Source: Hormiphora californensis
Lineage: Eukaryota; Ctenophora; Tentaculata; Cydippida; Pleurobrachiidae
Direction of reading: 5' to 3'
Assembly: GCA_020137815.1 (NCBI GenBank)
Contig: CM035358.1
Coordinates: 5,740,466-5,804,465, forward strand
Length of the DNA: 64,000 nt
In this document: positions 18,256 through 30,300 of the stretch, in pieces
Position numbering within the stretch: the stretch's first letter is position 1
How the letters are laid out: each line of letters starts with the position of its first letter
Notes under the pieces: model-generated
Databases searched by the model: none
The model's input: only the letters and a program-made list of their open reading frames with translations
What the model was told of the DNA's origin: nothing
Translations under genes and position numbers: made by a program

Positions 18256-19146
18256 AGTTGTTTAAGAGCTGGTGATGAGTATCCTTAAATCAGTTCATAG
18301 TTCTTCCTAAATGGTTAGATTATACCGTTTATATTGGTGCGATCAAAATGTTTGTGTACATGGGGTGGGGTAAACTATCTCTCTATCAATCTCTCCCCAT
18401 CTCTCTATCAATCTCTCCCCATCTCTCTATCAATCTCTCCCCATCTCTCTATCAATCTCTCCCCATCTCTCTATCATTCTCTATCTGTATTAAAAGGAAG
18501 CTAATATCCGGGTACTAAAACCAACACACTCTTTGCATGTAGCGTACTAACACCTCAATATACAGGTAGGTATTACTAGCAGCAGCAGCTCGTGTACTAA
18601 AATGATTGTACAGGGTATACAAATCTTGGATTCTCAGCGTTGAAAAAGAGTTACGACAGCAGGATAGTGACCGTCCGCAAAGTTATTTCCCAGTCCCGCA
18701 AAGTTATTTCCCAGTTCAAACGGAAAGTTCAAACTTAGCATCACCAGGGAACAGGCTTGGTAACGAAAATACCCCTCTACAGCTGTAGAGGGCATTGCGA
18801 CAGTAAGGCACGTTTTAGCGTGCCCGCAAGGTAGGGGTTATTGCGTTAACAGGAAACAGGCATGCCGCACCCCCTTATGACCAAAATTCACTTTTGTCAA
18901 CAATACGTTTCTGTGCCATAATATGTCATGTAATGGCTTCTTTTGACAGATAAGGTATGGTGAGTGGTGACATGGGATCACATTGCAAAGGGAGAGCGAA
19001 AGAGCCAGTGATGCGATACCAGTGTCCACTGTCCAGTGATAGACCCTGTTTAAACCGTTTCACCAATTACATAAGAGAAATACACGGGATTTTTCAAGGT
19101 TTAAAATAACCGAAAACACATATCAATGTAAAACAAATCACACATC
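18256..19146. other. Intergenic region upstream of SIRT4
   Basis: No coding exon recognised. 18379-18482 is a 22-bp tandem repeat (ATCTCTCTATCAATCTCTCC, five units). 18482-18590 is one arm of an inverted repeat with about 22050-22150. The SIRT4 promoter should lie at the start of this stretch. Confidence 0.5.
18379..18482. repeat. 22-bp tandem repeat
   Basis: About five head-to-tail copies of ATCTCTCTATCAATCTCTCC plus two bases. Confidence 0.9.
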
Positions 19147-19758
19147 TTATCCACGGGGAGGAGGGTGTCGGAGTCCCTTTCCGAAGTTAAGCCTGGCCTG
19201 GTTACATCCGTTGTACGTAACGATGGGGTTGTTGTTCTTAGGGTTGGGACTTCCGTTAAGTGGATGCCAGCACTTGCCACTGGTCTTGTGCTGGATGGAT
19301 CCGCTAGGGAGGAACCTCCACCTGGCGTGAGGCTTTCCACAGTCACGGTGAAGGACGAGGGGCTCGTTGTTACCGGTCTGGGGCTTCCTGTGGTGGGGTA
19401 CAATACAAAGTCCGGAGGTAGTGTGGCGGATGGAACCGTCGGGGAGATAACAGAATTCAAGGCGCTTTCCACCACATCCAGCGTATGTGACAATCTTGGT
19501 TCCGGGGGGAGAGTTGGGTCGACCGCCGAGAGGGTGGACACACTTGTTGCTGTGGTGCCGGATAGGGGCACAGTTGGCTGAAAATGGTAAGTGTCAGACG
19601 CTATTGAATATATACCCGACGGAAAAGACAGTAGAAAATAATTGAAAAATGTCTTGTCTTGATCAGACTCTCTCGTGCAGAGCTAATAACGGCTAAATAG
19701 AAAATCACTTACAATAAACCAGGGCGATGAGAGCCGAGAAAACAATGAAAAGCTTCAT
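19147..19758 (-). CDS. Secreted three-repeat protein, probable beta-trefoil lectin-like
   Basis: Two exons: 19758-19713 and 19577-19147, phase 1 junction, 158 residues. Exon 1 encodes a signal peptide (MKLFIVFSALIALVY). Exon 2 read in phase gives three tandem repeats of about 45 residues, each starting I-[RQ]-H-x2-[ST]-x2-C and followed by a G-C or D-C pair: IRHHSNKCVHPLGGRPN, IRHTTSGLCIVPHHRKP, IQHKTSGKCWHPLNGSPN. Three such repeats suggest a beta-trefoil, ricin-B-like fold; the sugar or other ligand is unknown. The longest ORF over this interval, a Thr/Pro/Ser-rich 156 residues, is in another frame and is rejected because the spliced frame has the signal peptide, periodic cysteines and repeat structure. 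A TATA box lies about 50 bp upstream of the ATG. Confidence 0.8.
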
Positions 19759-19808
19759 GGTGACAAAATACTAGTTTTGAAAACTGATTTTACCTCGCCT
19801 CTTCAGCT

Positions 19809-19816
19809 CTTTTATA
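19809..19816 (-). promoter_or_regulatory. TATA box of the secreted repeat-protein gene
   Basis: Reverse strand reads TATAAAAG, about 51 bp upstream of the start codon at 19758, leaving room for a roughly 20-25 nt 5' UTR. Typical of a highly inducible secreted-protein gene. Confidence 0.6.
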
Positions 19817-19905
19817 CCCCTTTCTGGAGACTTTTGACACCTGTTTAAATCCCATATACAGAGCTCCCCCTGGATCCTTCAAGCCACAATGTCACGTGGA
19901 TTGAT

Positions 19906-20482
19906 GCTATATGTTGACACATTGACACAACTGATCACGCCGTATAAAGAAGTGTTACTACTGAAAAGATAGACAACAGGTATCAGTGATGGAATGGTAG
20001 TGACATGGTGCCAAACCAAGCTTCGCTCTTCTTCGCGCCATACCACTGCTGACCCGATCAGTGAACCTCTGCGTCAGTCCATCCTGGAAACGTACTCCAG
20101 CTTTGTGGGCCGATTTTTTTTGAGGGGGGATGGTGTTTTTGACTTTGCACCGGATGGTCATGTCCTCAGTTCCCTGTCCCTTGGGCAGTGGATTTGGCTG
20201 CTATATGTTGACACATTGACACAACTGATCACGCCGTATAAAGAAGTGTTACTACTGAAAAGATAGACAACAGGTATCAGTGATGGAATGGTAGTGACAT
20301 GGTGCCAAACCAAGCTTCGCCATACCACTGCTGACCCGATCAGTGAACCTCTGCGTCAGTCCATCCTGGAAACGTACTCCAGCTTTGTGGGCCGATTTTT
20401 TTTGAGGGGGGATGGTGTTTTTGACTTTGCACCGGATGGTCATGTCCTCAGTTCCCTGTCCCTTGGGCAGTGGATTTGGCTG
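19906..20482. repeat. 294-bp direct tandem duplication
   Basis: Copy 1 is 19906-20199 and copy 2 is 20200-20482. They look identical except for an 11-bp stretch (TCTTCTTCGCG region, near 20029) missing from copy 2. Both carry the same open plus-strand segment (ISEPLRQSILETYSSFVGRF), which continues past copy 2 to 20611. Confidence 0.95.
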
Positions 20483-20611
20483 CGTGTACGGCTAATGAAT
20501 ACTGATGCGAGGCTCTCTTCTCCCACTATGGGGCTAAATCCAACGCCAGAGATTCTTCGTTCCCAATTCCTTCATTATGGCAACCCCACCCGTATCTCCA
20601 CTCCAAATTGA
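20288..20611 (+). other. Unassigned open frame in the duplicated segment
   Basis: 107 codons: a start in copy 2 of the 294-bp duplication, then DPISEPLRQSILETYSS, GDGVFDFAPDGHVLSSL and LGQWIWLRVRL, continuing into unique sequence. Amino-acid composition is protein-like but I recognise no family and see no splice context. It may be a fragment of a transposon or of a decayed gene. Confidence 0.3.
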
Positions 20612-22825
20612 ACTACTTATTTGTAATCACTGAGAACCCTTGTCTGTTGACCCGGATGCTGTTGCCGGACATTGGTTACAATTCACCTCCGTGAGCTTGC
20701 GTGGAGACTGGAGGGGTAATTTCATTATCAACGCCGGACAGATACATTGCGTACTCCCCTCGGCCTCGTGATAGGGTGCTAGGAGTGATATGGTGACCAA
20801 GAGATCATAGGGTACCTTCAATAGAGATTATATGGGTGAGGGGGGGGGTAACTGCCTTGGGATCATATTTATATTCGATGGGAGGGGATAACTGCCTAGG
20901 GAGGAGAGAAGTTGATTTTGGGCATATCAGTCATCAGATAAAACTAGGGGACTAAAAGCATTGAATAAATAACGGGGGGAGTGGGTGGGTTTGTAGTTGT
21001 TGAAATCGCCGATTTTGTAAAGTTGGGTGGAACACTTCAACTTCAAAAACCTTCCAGCCCCCCCCCCCCCCCCCAATGATAACATACCATAACAAATTGA
21101 CATAGAAAATTTTCCATAAAATTGACTTTGAAATATTTTCCAAACTTTTTTACAAAATTTCAGAGAATGATTCTTAACACCTTGATCGGTGCTCTACATG
21201 AATTTTTTGAAAAAAAAGGTTTCTGAATTTGTTGACCCTCTCATGAGGACACGATTCGACGGGAAGTCAGGTATCAGATCAATCCATATCTAACCCGCTA
21301 ACTAGCGAAATCATTTCCACATAGCACCACCGATTCGAAATAGGGTTAATACGGCGAAATTGACATTGAAATCCATACAATTTTCGTGAAATAATTGAAA
21401 CATTTTGCATGAAAAAGCCCGATTTCTGGGCATTTTTTGACCAAAAAATTCGGTGGTTCGGCCAAAATTTCCTACCGAACCGATTACCGAACCGAACCGA
21501 ACCGCCCAAAAAACACCGAATTTCCGAACCGAACCGAATATTCGGTCGCTTCCTGGTACCTTGGTAACCTATGATTATGGGTAATCTGAACGCTTCTAAT
21601 ACATGAGACAGCGGGGTTCATGACCTAACTGGCATGGTTGGACGCCATGCCAAAATTCTTGCTTACCAGTGGTTAGTGACCCACTAGGTCCTAACTGGTT
21701 GCATCCTTGGGGTAACCTAAATCGGCTAAATTTCAAAACGTTTTGCAAATTTGGCCCTCTGAAAATCAACAAGAATTATTCCATTATGTGTTCATAATGC
21801 AGTGTTTCCCTGCCACAAATGGATATAAAATTGATAACTAAGCTAAAAATTGGATTTCCTAATAAATTTTGTGCTCAAACAGCAATTTTTTGGTTGTTAC
21901 GATGTTAAGTAGTTGCTATGGTATCCAGGGTGGTTGATATAATGGTAACCAAAGTAGTTGCTATGGTAACCAAAGCAGTTGCTTACACCATATATTCATA
22001 TTGTTACGAGATTTATAATAATATCATGGCAACCAATACAGCTGCTTGCTGCTGCTGCTAATACTATCTAGATTTATCTGTATCTTGAGGACACTGTATG
22101 TAGAGAGTTGGTTTTAGTACCCGGATATTAGCTTCCTTCTTATACAGATAGAGAGAGATGCAGTCAAGAGGAATGTTCTTAGAGTACTATTGGTGCACAC
22201 GTTGTGTCCAGGGAGAAAGATCATCTAGTACTCGTGGTATAAATCCACGTGACACTGCTGCTTGAAAAGATGCAGAGAGAGAGGGAAGTCTTCAGAAAGG
22301 ATTTAGAAATCTCAGATTTTAATATCATGTATTTCGTGTTGCGTAATACATATCAAAATGTATCACGTGGAGATGATAGCAAAGACACAAAGTTATTTTA
22401 CCATTGAATGGCAACATGACGTGTTGTTTTCAAAGCACGGGCACAATGTCAGGCGACTCAAAACATTTGCTTTCGTTAACAATAGGTGCCCGTGCCCTAC
22501 AACGTAAGCTTTACGTCATTAAGCTGATCCTTGTGCTTAAAAGTAGGTAACGTGACATGAGTGGCACTTGGGGGGTATGACCTAAATGGTTGGACGTCAG
22601 TCATGGATTCATAATTGTTTCCTTGCCTGGAAAAATATCATTCAACCACACGTGTGACACGCAAAACCATTCCACGCACGAGAAGAAGTCCCCGAGTGGG
22701 TTGTGCCGAAAAATGCCAAGATCCAGATACGATTTGGGTGTATGGTGGCCTGCCGCCTGTTTACAGTTGTACGCTTCCAAAAAATTTGATTCACTAATAA
22801 TAATAATAATGAAAACTCGTGCAGT
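20483..22825. other. Repeat-rich region without recognised genes
   Basis: Contains poly-C (21056-21075), a CCGAACCGAA-rich stretch (21466-21550), GGTAACCAAAG-type repeats (21915-21985), (GCT)n at 22048-22060 and the right arm of the 3.7-kb inverted repeat. No exon could be supported. Confidence 0.5.
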
Positions 22826-24000
22826 TGCTCGATGTCCCATTAAATCAGCATTCGATTGTATTAACAGGGATTTTATCTGGGCCGCATTTCGCCATTATGG
22901 TCTTCCAGAGAAGTATGTCCGGATAATTCGAGCATTCTTTGACGGTACTATGAGTGCAGTGAAACATGACGGGGAGCTCTCCAGCTGGTTCAGTGTCCTC
23001 AGTGGTACCGGTCAGGGCGACATTCAGGGTCCACCAGTCTTCAACATCGTGATTAACTGGGCGGCTCAGCTTGCTGAGTCCAACAAGACTGTCTCCAGGG
23101 GTCTCACTCTTCACGGCGCTGAGAGTGATGAGGATGGTGAATGGATCATGGATCTCGACTATGCTGATGACATGGCTGTAATGGATGATACTGAGGAAGG
23201 GCTCCAGGAGTCAACAGATTTGCTGGTAAAATACGCAGGGTACGCTGGTCTGAAGATTAATGCGAAGAAGACCAAAGTTGTGGCTTTTTCAAAGGGTCTT
23301 AGCCAGCGCCCATTTTCAGAGGCGGATACGGTCAGCATCTCTGTGGAGGGTAATCCGGTTGAGCAGGTTTCCAGTTTTACCTATCTCGGATCGGCGTTGT
23401 CCTCTGACGGTACCATCGACAAGGAGCTTGGTATCAGGATAGGGAAGGCTTACAGTGCATTCAGTATGCTTTGTAGGATCTGGTACAACCGTAACATCAG
23501 GACCTGTACCAAGATCAGGATATACAGAGCTGCTGTTCTGACAGTTCTTCTCTATGGTTGTGAGGCCTGGACAACTACTCAGGTCCAAGATCGCCGGGTG
23601 GAGGCGTTCCACCAACGGTGCCTGCGTAGAATCCTGAGAATACAGTGGTTTAGGAGAGTATCTAACAGGGAGGTACTGGAGAGGGCGGGGATAGAACCAA
23701 TCTCGAAGTTCATTGGCAATGGGAGACTCCGCTGGTTTGGACACCTGATTAGAATGCCTGAGGGTAGGGTGCCCAACAAACTCTACCACTGGGTGCCTAG
23801 TCATGGGAGACGTTCCAGAGGAAGACCGCGTAAAACCTGGTCCTCCTGTGTGCTGAATGATTATCGAGACGCTACGGGTCAATCCCAGTCTCTCCGTGCA
23901 ATTACTAACACTGCAGAGAACAGAAATGAGTGGAGACAGCTCACGTCATTACGAGCGAGGATACTTGGAGCCGGCCACTCGAATGATTGAGGAGACCGTA
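22826..24000 (+). pseudogene. 5'-truncated RTE-like LINE reverse transcriptase
   Basis: The open frame runs 22590-23990, but reverse-transcriptase similarity begins near 22830 (SAFDCINRDFIWAAFRHYGL); upstream codons look like chance extension. Visible: GTGQGDIQGPPVFNIVINWA (the usual R-Q-G motif is altered), DLDYADDMAVMDD with the catalytic YADD, INAKKTKVV, YLGSALSSDG, YGCEAWTT and FGHLIRMPEGRVPNKL, as in RTE-type endonuclease-RT C-termini. The endonuclease domain is absent, so the copy is dead on its own although the remaining frame is intact. Confidence 0.85.
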
Positions 24001-24098
24001 CCAAGTATCAAGTAAGTATCTGTACGACTAGGTGAACCTTAGCATCGAGTACACTATCCGGGTAAATCCCCGTACCAATCATAGCTTGGTGGACTAGA

Positions 24099-24177
24099 CG
24101 ACGTGTGCTAGACCAGAATCGAACCCTGGACCTAGCGCATGGGAGGCCAGTGTGCTACCACTACACCACCCCGCCGA
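24099..24177 (-). repeat. tRNA-Gly-like SINE head / tRNA pseudogene
   Basis: The minus strand has a box-A-like GGTGTAGTGGTAGCAC, an anticodon-loop-like GCCTCCCATGC and box B GGTTCGATTC with tRNA spacing. The acceptor ends do not pair, so this is not a functional tRNA. It directly follows the RTE-like fragment in opposite orientation. Confidence 0.6.
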
Positions 24178-24179
24178 CA

Positions 24180-25047
24180 AAATGGCTCTAACTGCCAAAC
24201 CACTCAACCGTTTAGGCTAATTCAAAGTTTATCTGGTAGGAAATGTCAAGGCCTAAAGTCGGATTGCACTAACTTTTCGGCAAAAAAGCCGCATATCATC
24301 GGAAAGAACATAATTTTTGAGTTCGTAAAAATTTTGTTTGATGAAATCGGTCAAGAAACAAAGGCTTGAGAGCCAAATCAAGTTTCCGGTGTGCAAATAA
24401 AAACTCGCGTGCCACCCAGGAGGGTGACAAATTCAAAAAAAATCCGACTTTAACCCCAACCCTAACCCTAACCCTACTTTAGCCCTAACCCTAAAAAGCC
24501 ATTTGTCAGCTGTCAGCACTCACCAAACGCTCAGGAATTTAACGCTGGTCCACAGAAGATAATCGGGCCTGTTGGCAAATCTAAATAAAGAATTTTTTAT
24601 TTAAGCGACAGGCCGCCGTGCACTCAATTAGTTAATTGGTCATACCTCCGGCTCCTGATAAGATAAAGACTTGATCCTGGTTGCGTTGGAAAGATAAATT
24701 TTTTATCTTTCCAATGGCACCAAGAAAAAGTCGCTAGCTTATCAGTTATCAGGAACCGGAAATCGATTTCAAGCGCTGCATTTTGATGTGCGGCGGCCTG
24801 TCGCTTAAATAAAAAATTGGACTCTATAAAAAAGTTAGACGAAGTTTTCGGCCAGCGTTAAAATCTGGGTGTTTTGGGAGTGCTGACAAACGGTTTTTTA
24901 GGGTAAGGGCTAAAGTAGGGTTAGGGTTAGGGTTAGGGTTGGGGTTGGGGTTGGTGTTGGGGTTGGGGTTGGGCCTTGACATTCCCTACCATATAAACTT
25001 TGAATCAGCCAAAACGGTTGAGTGGTTTGGCGGTTAGATCCATTTTA
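24180..25047. mobile_element. Foldback-type element with telomere-like repeats
   Basis: Ends 24180-24270 and 24970-25047 are inverted copies (CTAACTGCCAAACCACTCAA / reverse complement). Inside is a second inverted pair (TTTTTATTTAAGCGACAGGC block near 24595 and 24805) and CCCTAA-type repeats at 24455-24500 and 24902-24975. It overlaps the left arm of the next palindrome. Confidence 0.75.
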
Positions 25048-26018
25048 CAAGATTAAAAGATTACAAGATTAAAACAGAATTTATAATGTCAATAAAATCA
25101 ACATCCGCTCATACACTATACGAGCCTGGATATGCATAGATGGTCAACTTTTTTGGCAACTTTTTTTGGCAGCGTGCACCTGTAAAGTCCATTTTTATTC
25201 AACTGTTCACCCCTCAACTCGTGCGCGTGCGATATTTTAGTTTACGCTGCGCGCGCTACACGTTAACATGTGATAAACGCGCAAAACAATTCCGCGCACG
25301 ATTTTGGGGGGTGAACAGTTGAAAAAAATGGACATTAAACAGGCCTCCAAACACCCAGATCGTAACTAGTGGGGAAAATACCCCCCAAAAAGGCACGTTT
25401 TTGTGACCTATTCAGGAGTGAAGAAGGGCAGCCGGCAGTTTATGAAATATGAACAGATCTGTGGAAAAAAAAATTCCAAAAAGTGTTTGTACCCGGGTCA
25501 AATGACTAATTGATAGTGCACTATCAATTAGTCATTTGACCCGGGTACAAACACTTTTTGGAATTTTTTTTTCCACAGATCTGTTCATATTTCATAAACT
25601 GCCGGCTGCCCTTCTTCACTCCTGAATAGGTCACAAAAACGTGCCTTTTTGGGGGGTATTTTCCCCACTAGTTACGATCTGGGTGTTTGGAGGCCTGTTT
25701 ACAGGTGCACGCTGCCAAAAAAAGTTGCCAAAAAAGTTGACCATCTATGCATATCCAGGCTCGTATAGTGTATGAGCGGATGTTGATTTTATTGACATTA
25801 TAAATTCTGTTTTAATCTTGTAATCTTTTAATCTTGTAAAATGGATCTAACCGCCAAACCACTCAACCGTTTTGGCTGATTCAAAGTTTATATGGTAGGG
25901 AATGTCAAGGCCCAACCCCAACCCCAACACCAACCCCAACCCCAACCCTAACCCTAACCCTAACCCTACTTTAGCCCTTACCCTAAAAAACCGTTTGTCA
26001 GCACTCCCAAAACACCCA
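24867..26018. repeat. 1.15-kb palindrome, centre near 25518
   Basis: Left arm 24867-25518 and right arm 25519-26018 are near-perfect inverted copies meeting without a spacer (TGATAGTG|CACTATCA). Arms differ in length because a 151-bp MITE (25185-25335) is inserted only in the left arm. Both arms carry CCCTAA-type repeats. Confidence 0.93.
25185..25335. mobile_element. TA-flanked MITE nested in the palindrome's left arm
   Basis: Terminal inverted repeats AAGTCCATTTTT...AAAAATGGACAT, with GTTGAAT/CAACTG inside. TA at 25183-25184 and 25336-25337; the right arm shows the empty site CCTGTAAACAGG. Fits a Tc1/mariner-type MITE. Confidence 0.9.
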
Positions 26019-26321
26019 TAGTGGAAGCTCTTACGGTATTTCCCACGGGGCGTGGGAACGTTTTTGACCGTGGGAAAGTTTTCAAACCGTGGGAAAAGAG
26101 AGATACATACATTGGCATACGTTGCAGGCCCCTTATATATAAATAAGGGGTGCGCGCATGAGGGGGCTGCAGCGCATTCCAAATACATACAATAACGTTA
26201 AAAAAATAATTATTTTTTTAATCTTATTGTATGTATCTCTCTTTTCCCACGGTTTGAAAACTTTCCCACGCTCGAAAACTTTCCCACGGGGCGTGGGAAT
26301 TACCGTAAGAGCTTCCACTAT
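26018..26321. mobile_element. Foldback element with CCCACGGGGCGTGGGA ends
   Basis: Long inverted termini: ATAGTGGAAGCTCTTACGGT at the left and its complement at the right, followed by TTCCCACGGGGCGTGGGAA-type blocks. The loop includes a second small hairpin (GTTAAAAAAATAATTATTTT). Confidence 0.88.
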
Positions 26322-26842
26322 GAAGCAAATTTAAAAAAAAACTTTTAATCTTGCGCGGCGTTACCCGATTGCAATACTTACTGCGCGGCGCATGTTTAGC
26401 GCGGCACTATTTTTGCCACCGATTTTTAATTTTTTTTACCGGCAGGACAAACTTCCCCCAAACGGGTTTTTACCCCCCCCCCCTCCGATAAGTTGAGCTG
26501 ACTAGCCTTATTCAACAGTAGTTATACAACCATCGGACCTCTAACAAGTTGTACAAGTTGTACAAGTTGTACAAGTTGTACATATAATAGCAAAACAAGG
26601 GTTTAAATGGAAAGTTACAGCAAAATCAATAAACAGACATTGAAATAAATTACAAAAATCACTTTAACGCTATCAGTATTAGTGAAACTGACACTAGGAC
26701 TAGGACTAGGAGTCCAAGTATGGCATTGGCATGGTGAATGGTTGCCATGCTACGCACTCTGTCCATGCTACGCAGTCTGTCCAATTCGGCGAGGGCCCGG
26801 TGTGAGAGCCGACAGACTGGGAACATGTCAAGAAAATGGTTA

Positions 26843-27118
26843 GGGTCACCACACACCAAAGTTAAAATTAAAATTAAAATTTTAATTTTAACGCCGCACA
26901 CACCAGCGGCCGTTAAAATTTCTCTCCCCATTCTAAAAGTAACAATCTCACGCACGATTTTGACGGTCGCGTTGGATGATAAAATTTTAACACGCCGTTA
27001 AAATCGCGCGCGAGATTGTTACTTTTAGAATGGGGGAGAGAAATTTTAACGGCCGCTGGTGTGTGCGGCGTTAAAATTAAAATTTTAATTTTAATTTTAA
27101 CTTTGGTGTGTGGTGACC
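26843..27118. mobile_element. Foldback MITE with TTA target duplication (PIF/Harbinger-like)
   Basis: Arms of about 120 bp starting GGGTCACCACACACCAAAG and ending with its complement. TTA lies directly outside both ends (26840-26842, 27119-27121), the duplication typical of PIF/Harbinger elements. Confidence 0.88.
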
Positions 27119-27375
27119 CTTATACCATGTCAGACACCACCAATAGTAAATTAATAATAATTTTAATTAATACCATTGGTGGCAAGTACTTGCAAGTGCT
27201 TCAAGTTCAAGTTGAAATTGAAGTCTTCCTTCGAGCATAGTGCCCTGCCCTAAAAACAGGTTTTAACGTCTTTTCCTTATTGGGCGAGGTGACCCCTACC
27301 CATTTCCAGTTCTTTATTTTAAGGAACCCTGAACCCAATACAAATAGTAGATCAGATTATTCTCCTTGATGATTT

Positions 27376-30300
27376 TCATCTGGAAGTGGCGCAGAAAGTT
27401 TTCTCAGAGATGACCCGGGATGCACTGGGGACATCAGCAGAACCACTGTTAATACTGACAAACGGGGCTTTAATAATCTTGCTTCTTTGGAGGGCTTGTA
27501 ACACCTGTAGGGGGGAATGATAAACTCATGCCGTGAAATACATAAATTAGGTGTAGGGTAAACCGGGGCAAAATGGTTAACTTTTTACTTAATCGGTTCT
27601 CACCCCCGTTTAAAAAAAGATAAGATGAAACAAATTATATAGGATTAAAGTTCATTATTTTATCGTTCAAATAAGATAAATTTCAACTCTAGGGACCATT
27701 AGGGGAAACTCTAACTGAATGGCATCCCATTAATGGGATCCCATCAACAGTAAAACTCTAACTGATAATGGACCACAGTGATGGTTCTTTCTCTGTATTC
27801 TCTGTGCTCTACCGGGATTAATGATTACAGGAGAACGGCTTGAAATATCTCTTAGAGTCTCCGGATGGTTACTCAGGGGACCTAGAGCTAACTTTTGACA
27901 CCCATGGTTTTACCCCAAGTTAAAAAAATTTAGTCAGGTTTTTGTTATGATCAGCAACATTTCAACTGCTGATTACACCAAGATGAAAACAGTTTGTGAA
28001 AAAGTGACACCTGTTTAGAGGTCGTGTCGAGGCTCCAAACTGATGAGACAAAAACTGGAACAATTGGGAGAGGTCGATGTAGTTATCGACTCTACTATTA
28101 CTGTTGATGGGATCCCATTAATGGGATACCATTCAGTTAGAGTTTCCCCTAATTTACTTAATTAAATATCTAATTTAAAAATTTTGGTAGGCAAAATTGG
28201 TACCGGGGCAAAATGGTTAATTGGCCCGTAGCGCCAAAACTAAGCATTTTAGGGTATATGTTTGTTCATAAGTCATATATAAACCTGGCCATTCCGGAGC
28301 GGATTCTATAAGGAAAAATCAATTGGGTCACCCAATTAGCCACAATCAGCATACCCATCTTGGCACACACAAAAGACGTCATATTTCACTGGGATTTCAC
28401 TAAATCGCCCATAACTCCAAAACTAAGCATTTGAGACCACATTTTGCTTCATAAGTCATATATAAACATGTCCTTATGAAGTAACATATGGTATAAAATG
28501 CTTAGTTTTGGAGTTATAACTCATAAATGGCGATTTAGTGAAATCCCAGTGAAATATGACGTCTTTTGTGTGTGCCAAGATGGGTATGCTGATTGTGGCT
28601 AATTGGGTGACCCAATTGATTTTTCCTTATAGAATCCGCTCCGGAATGGCCAGGTTTATATATGACTTATGAACAAACATATACCCTAAAATGCTTAGTT
28701 TTGGCGCTACGGGCCAATTAACCATTTTGCCCCGGTACCAATTTTGCCTACCAAAATTTTTAAATTAGATATTTAATTAAGTAAATAATGGTCCCTAGAG
28801 TTGAAATTTATCTTATTTGAACGATAAAATAATGAACTTTAATCCTATATAATTTGTTTCATCTTATCTTTTTTTAAACGGGGGTGAGAACCGATTAAGT
28901 AAAAAGTTAACCATTTTGCCCCGGTTTACCCTATTATGCAGGTTATGTAATATGTAATCTAACTCATGACACCAAATACATAATATGATATAGGTTATGT
29001 AATCTAGCGTCGTGAAAAATGTCTAGACTATAACGAACTAGTCTATTAATAGATCTACAAATAGGGATGATGTTGTTAGGAGATTACAGATCAATCAATC
29101 AAACCTACCACGGTGGGTAGATTAAACTTTAAATGGATTGTTGGTGAATATGCACTAAGTAGACTTACCTCAGACTCTGTGACAGTCCTGATTCTATCTT
29201 CTGCTTCAAGGAACTGGTTGATGTGGAAATTTCCCTCCGATCGATTTGCATTTTCTTCCTTTTTGTCCCATCTGAAATGCAGGATTTAGATTCATGTCTC
29301 AACTTTTGAGGGAGGTTGTGGCCATTGGCCAAGACGCCAATTCAAGTAAAATAAGAAAAAAGTAACCTGAACTAAGCGTTGTGACATCTGTCAGGCCAAT
29401 GCTCTGACCACAGTTCTCTCGCGCTCCTATTTGAAAGAAATGAGAATAGAATAGGGTCAGCTGCTCTGACATTATGATCGCACCTGTCAATGAAGGCATC
29501 CAGGATGAGGGCGATGATAACATTGAGGACAATTAGAACACACACGATCCACCAAATAACGAAGTAGAAAGCAACCCACCATTCCCCTCTCGCGTAGGTA
29601 AACGCCTCTGAAAGGATGGGGGTCAGTTTGGAATATGGGGTGGGAGCCAAGATAAAAGTTATCATAGGCCAGAGTGTTTTCATCTGTCACAACAATAATG
29701 AACTTCTTGGTTACCATGGTTACCATGGTTACCTACCTACAATGACGTGCCAGTTGTTAACCACCATCAGGGTATAGAGAGTCACACAGGCAGCGAAGAA
29801 GTCATCGAAATTCAGTGAGTAGTAATCTAGAGAGGAAGAGATAGTATCGAGATAGTATCGAGATTTGACAAGCTTGGAACACAAAAGTGGGGAAGTCTCA
29901 GCCACAATCAGTAATCAGTACACAGTACTGAATGTGGCTGAGAATGTAGTTGAGACTAAGAGACTAAGAGACTTCCCCTGACTAAACAAGTAACTGGTAA
30001 CTGGTACATTTAATCAGCTTCAGTATCATGTATGGAAGGCAGCTAAAAGTATGGAGAGGCCAGTTGGGTCCGTCGCTGCCAAAGAGGCCAGACTGATTGT
30101 GTATTGATTGAGTACCCCAGCTCTTATCGCGAAATTGGGAATCGGAAAAGAGGAAATGGGGGATACCGGATATTTCACCCATGAATCTACTCACCTAGAT
30201 TCCAATAAGTGCCGCATTGGTCTGCTAGAACTTTGTTTCCCCTTGTTGCAGTGCGATTGTGAATCTTCTGTGTGACATCCGCAGAGAATAATTCCATTCC

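Larger units (their letters stand above)
18482..22150. repeat. Inverted-repeat-bounded segment of about 3.7 kb
   Basis: The left end contains GAAGCTAATATCCGGGTACT, AAAACCAAC and a (GCA)n block at 18575; the right end contains the same blocks in the same order as reverse complement (22150 down to 22040). The enclosed DNA holds the secreted repeat-protein gene and the 294-bp duplication. It may be a large transposon or an inverted duplication. Confidence 0.55.

Noticed and set aside
19101-19571. 156-codon Thr/Pro/Ser-rich ORF (mucin-like)
   Set aside because: Overlaps the spliced secreted-protein gene in another frame; no signal peptide joins it in phase.
24099-24177. Functional tRNA-Gly gene
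   Set aside because: Box A and box B are present but the acceptor-stem halves do not pair; better a SINE head or pseudogene.
29395-29446. Extra two-pore-channel exon encoding ARENCGQSIGLTDVTT
   Set aside because: Has acceptor and donor-like ends, but including it breaks the frame; exons 29484 and 29271 join in phase without it.
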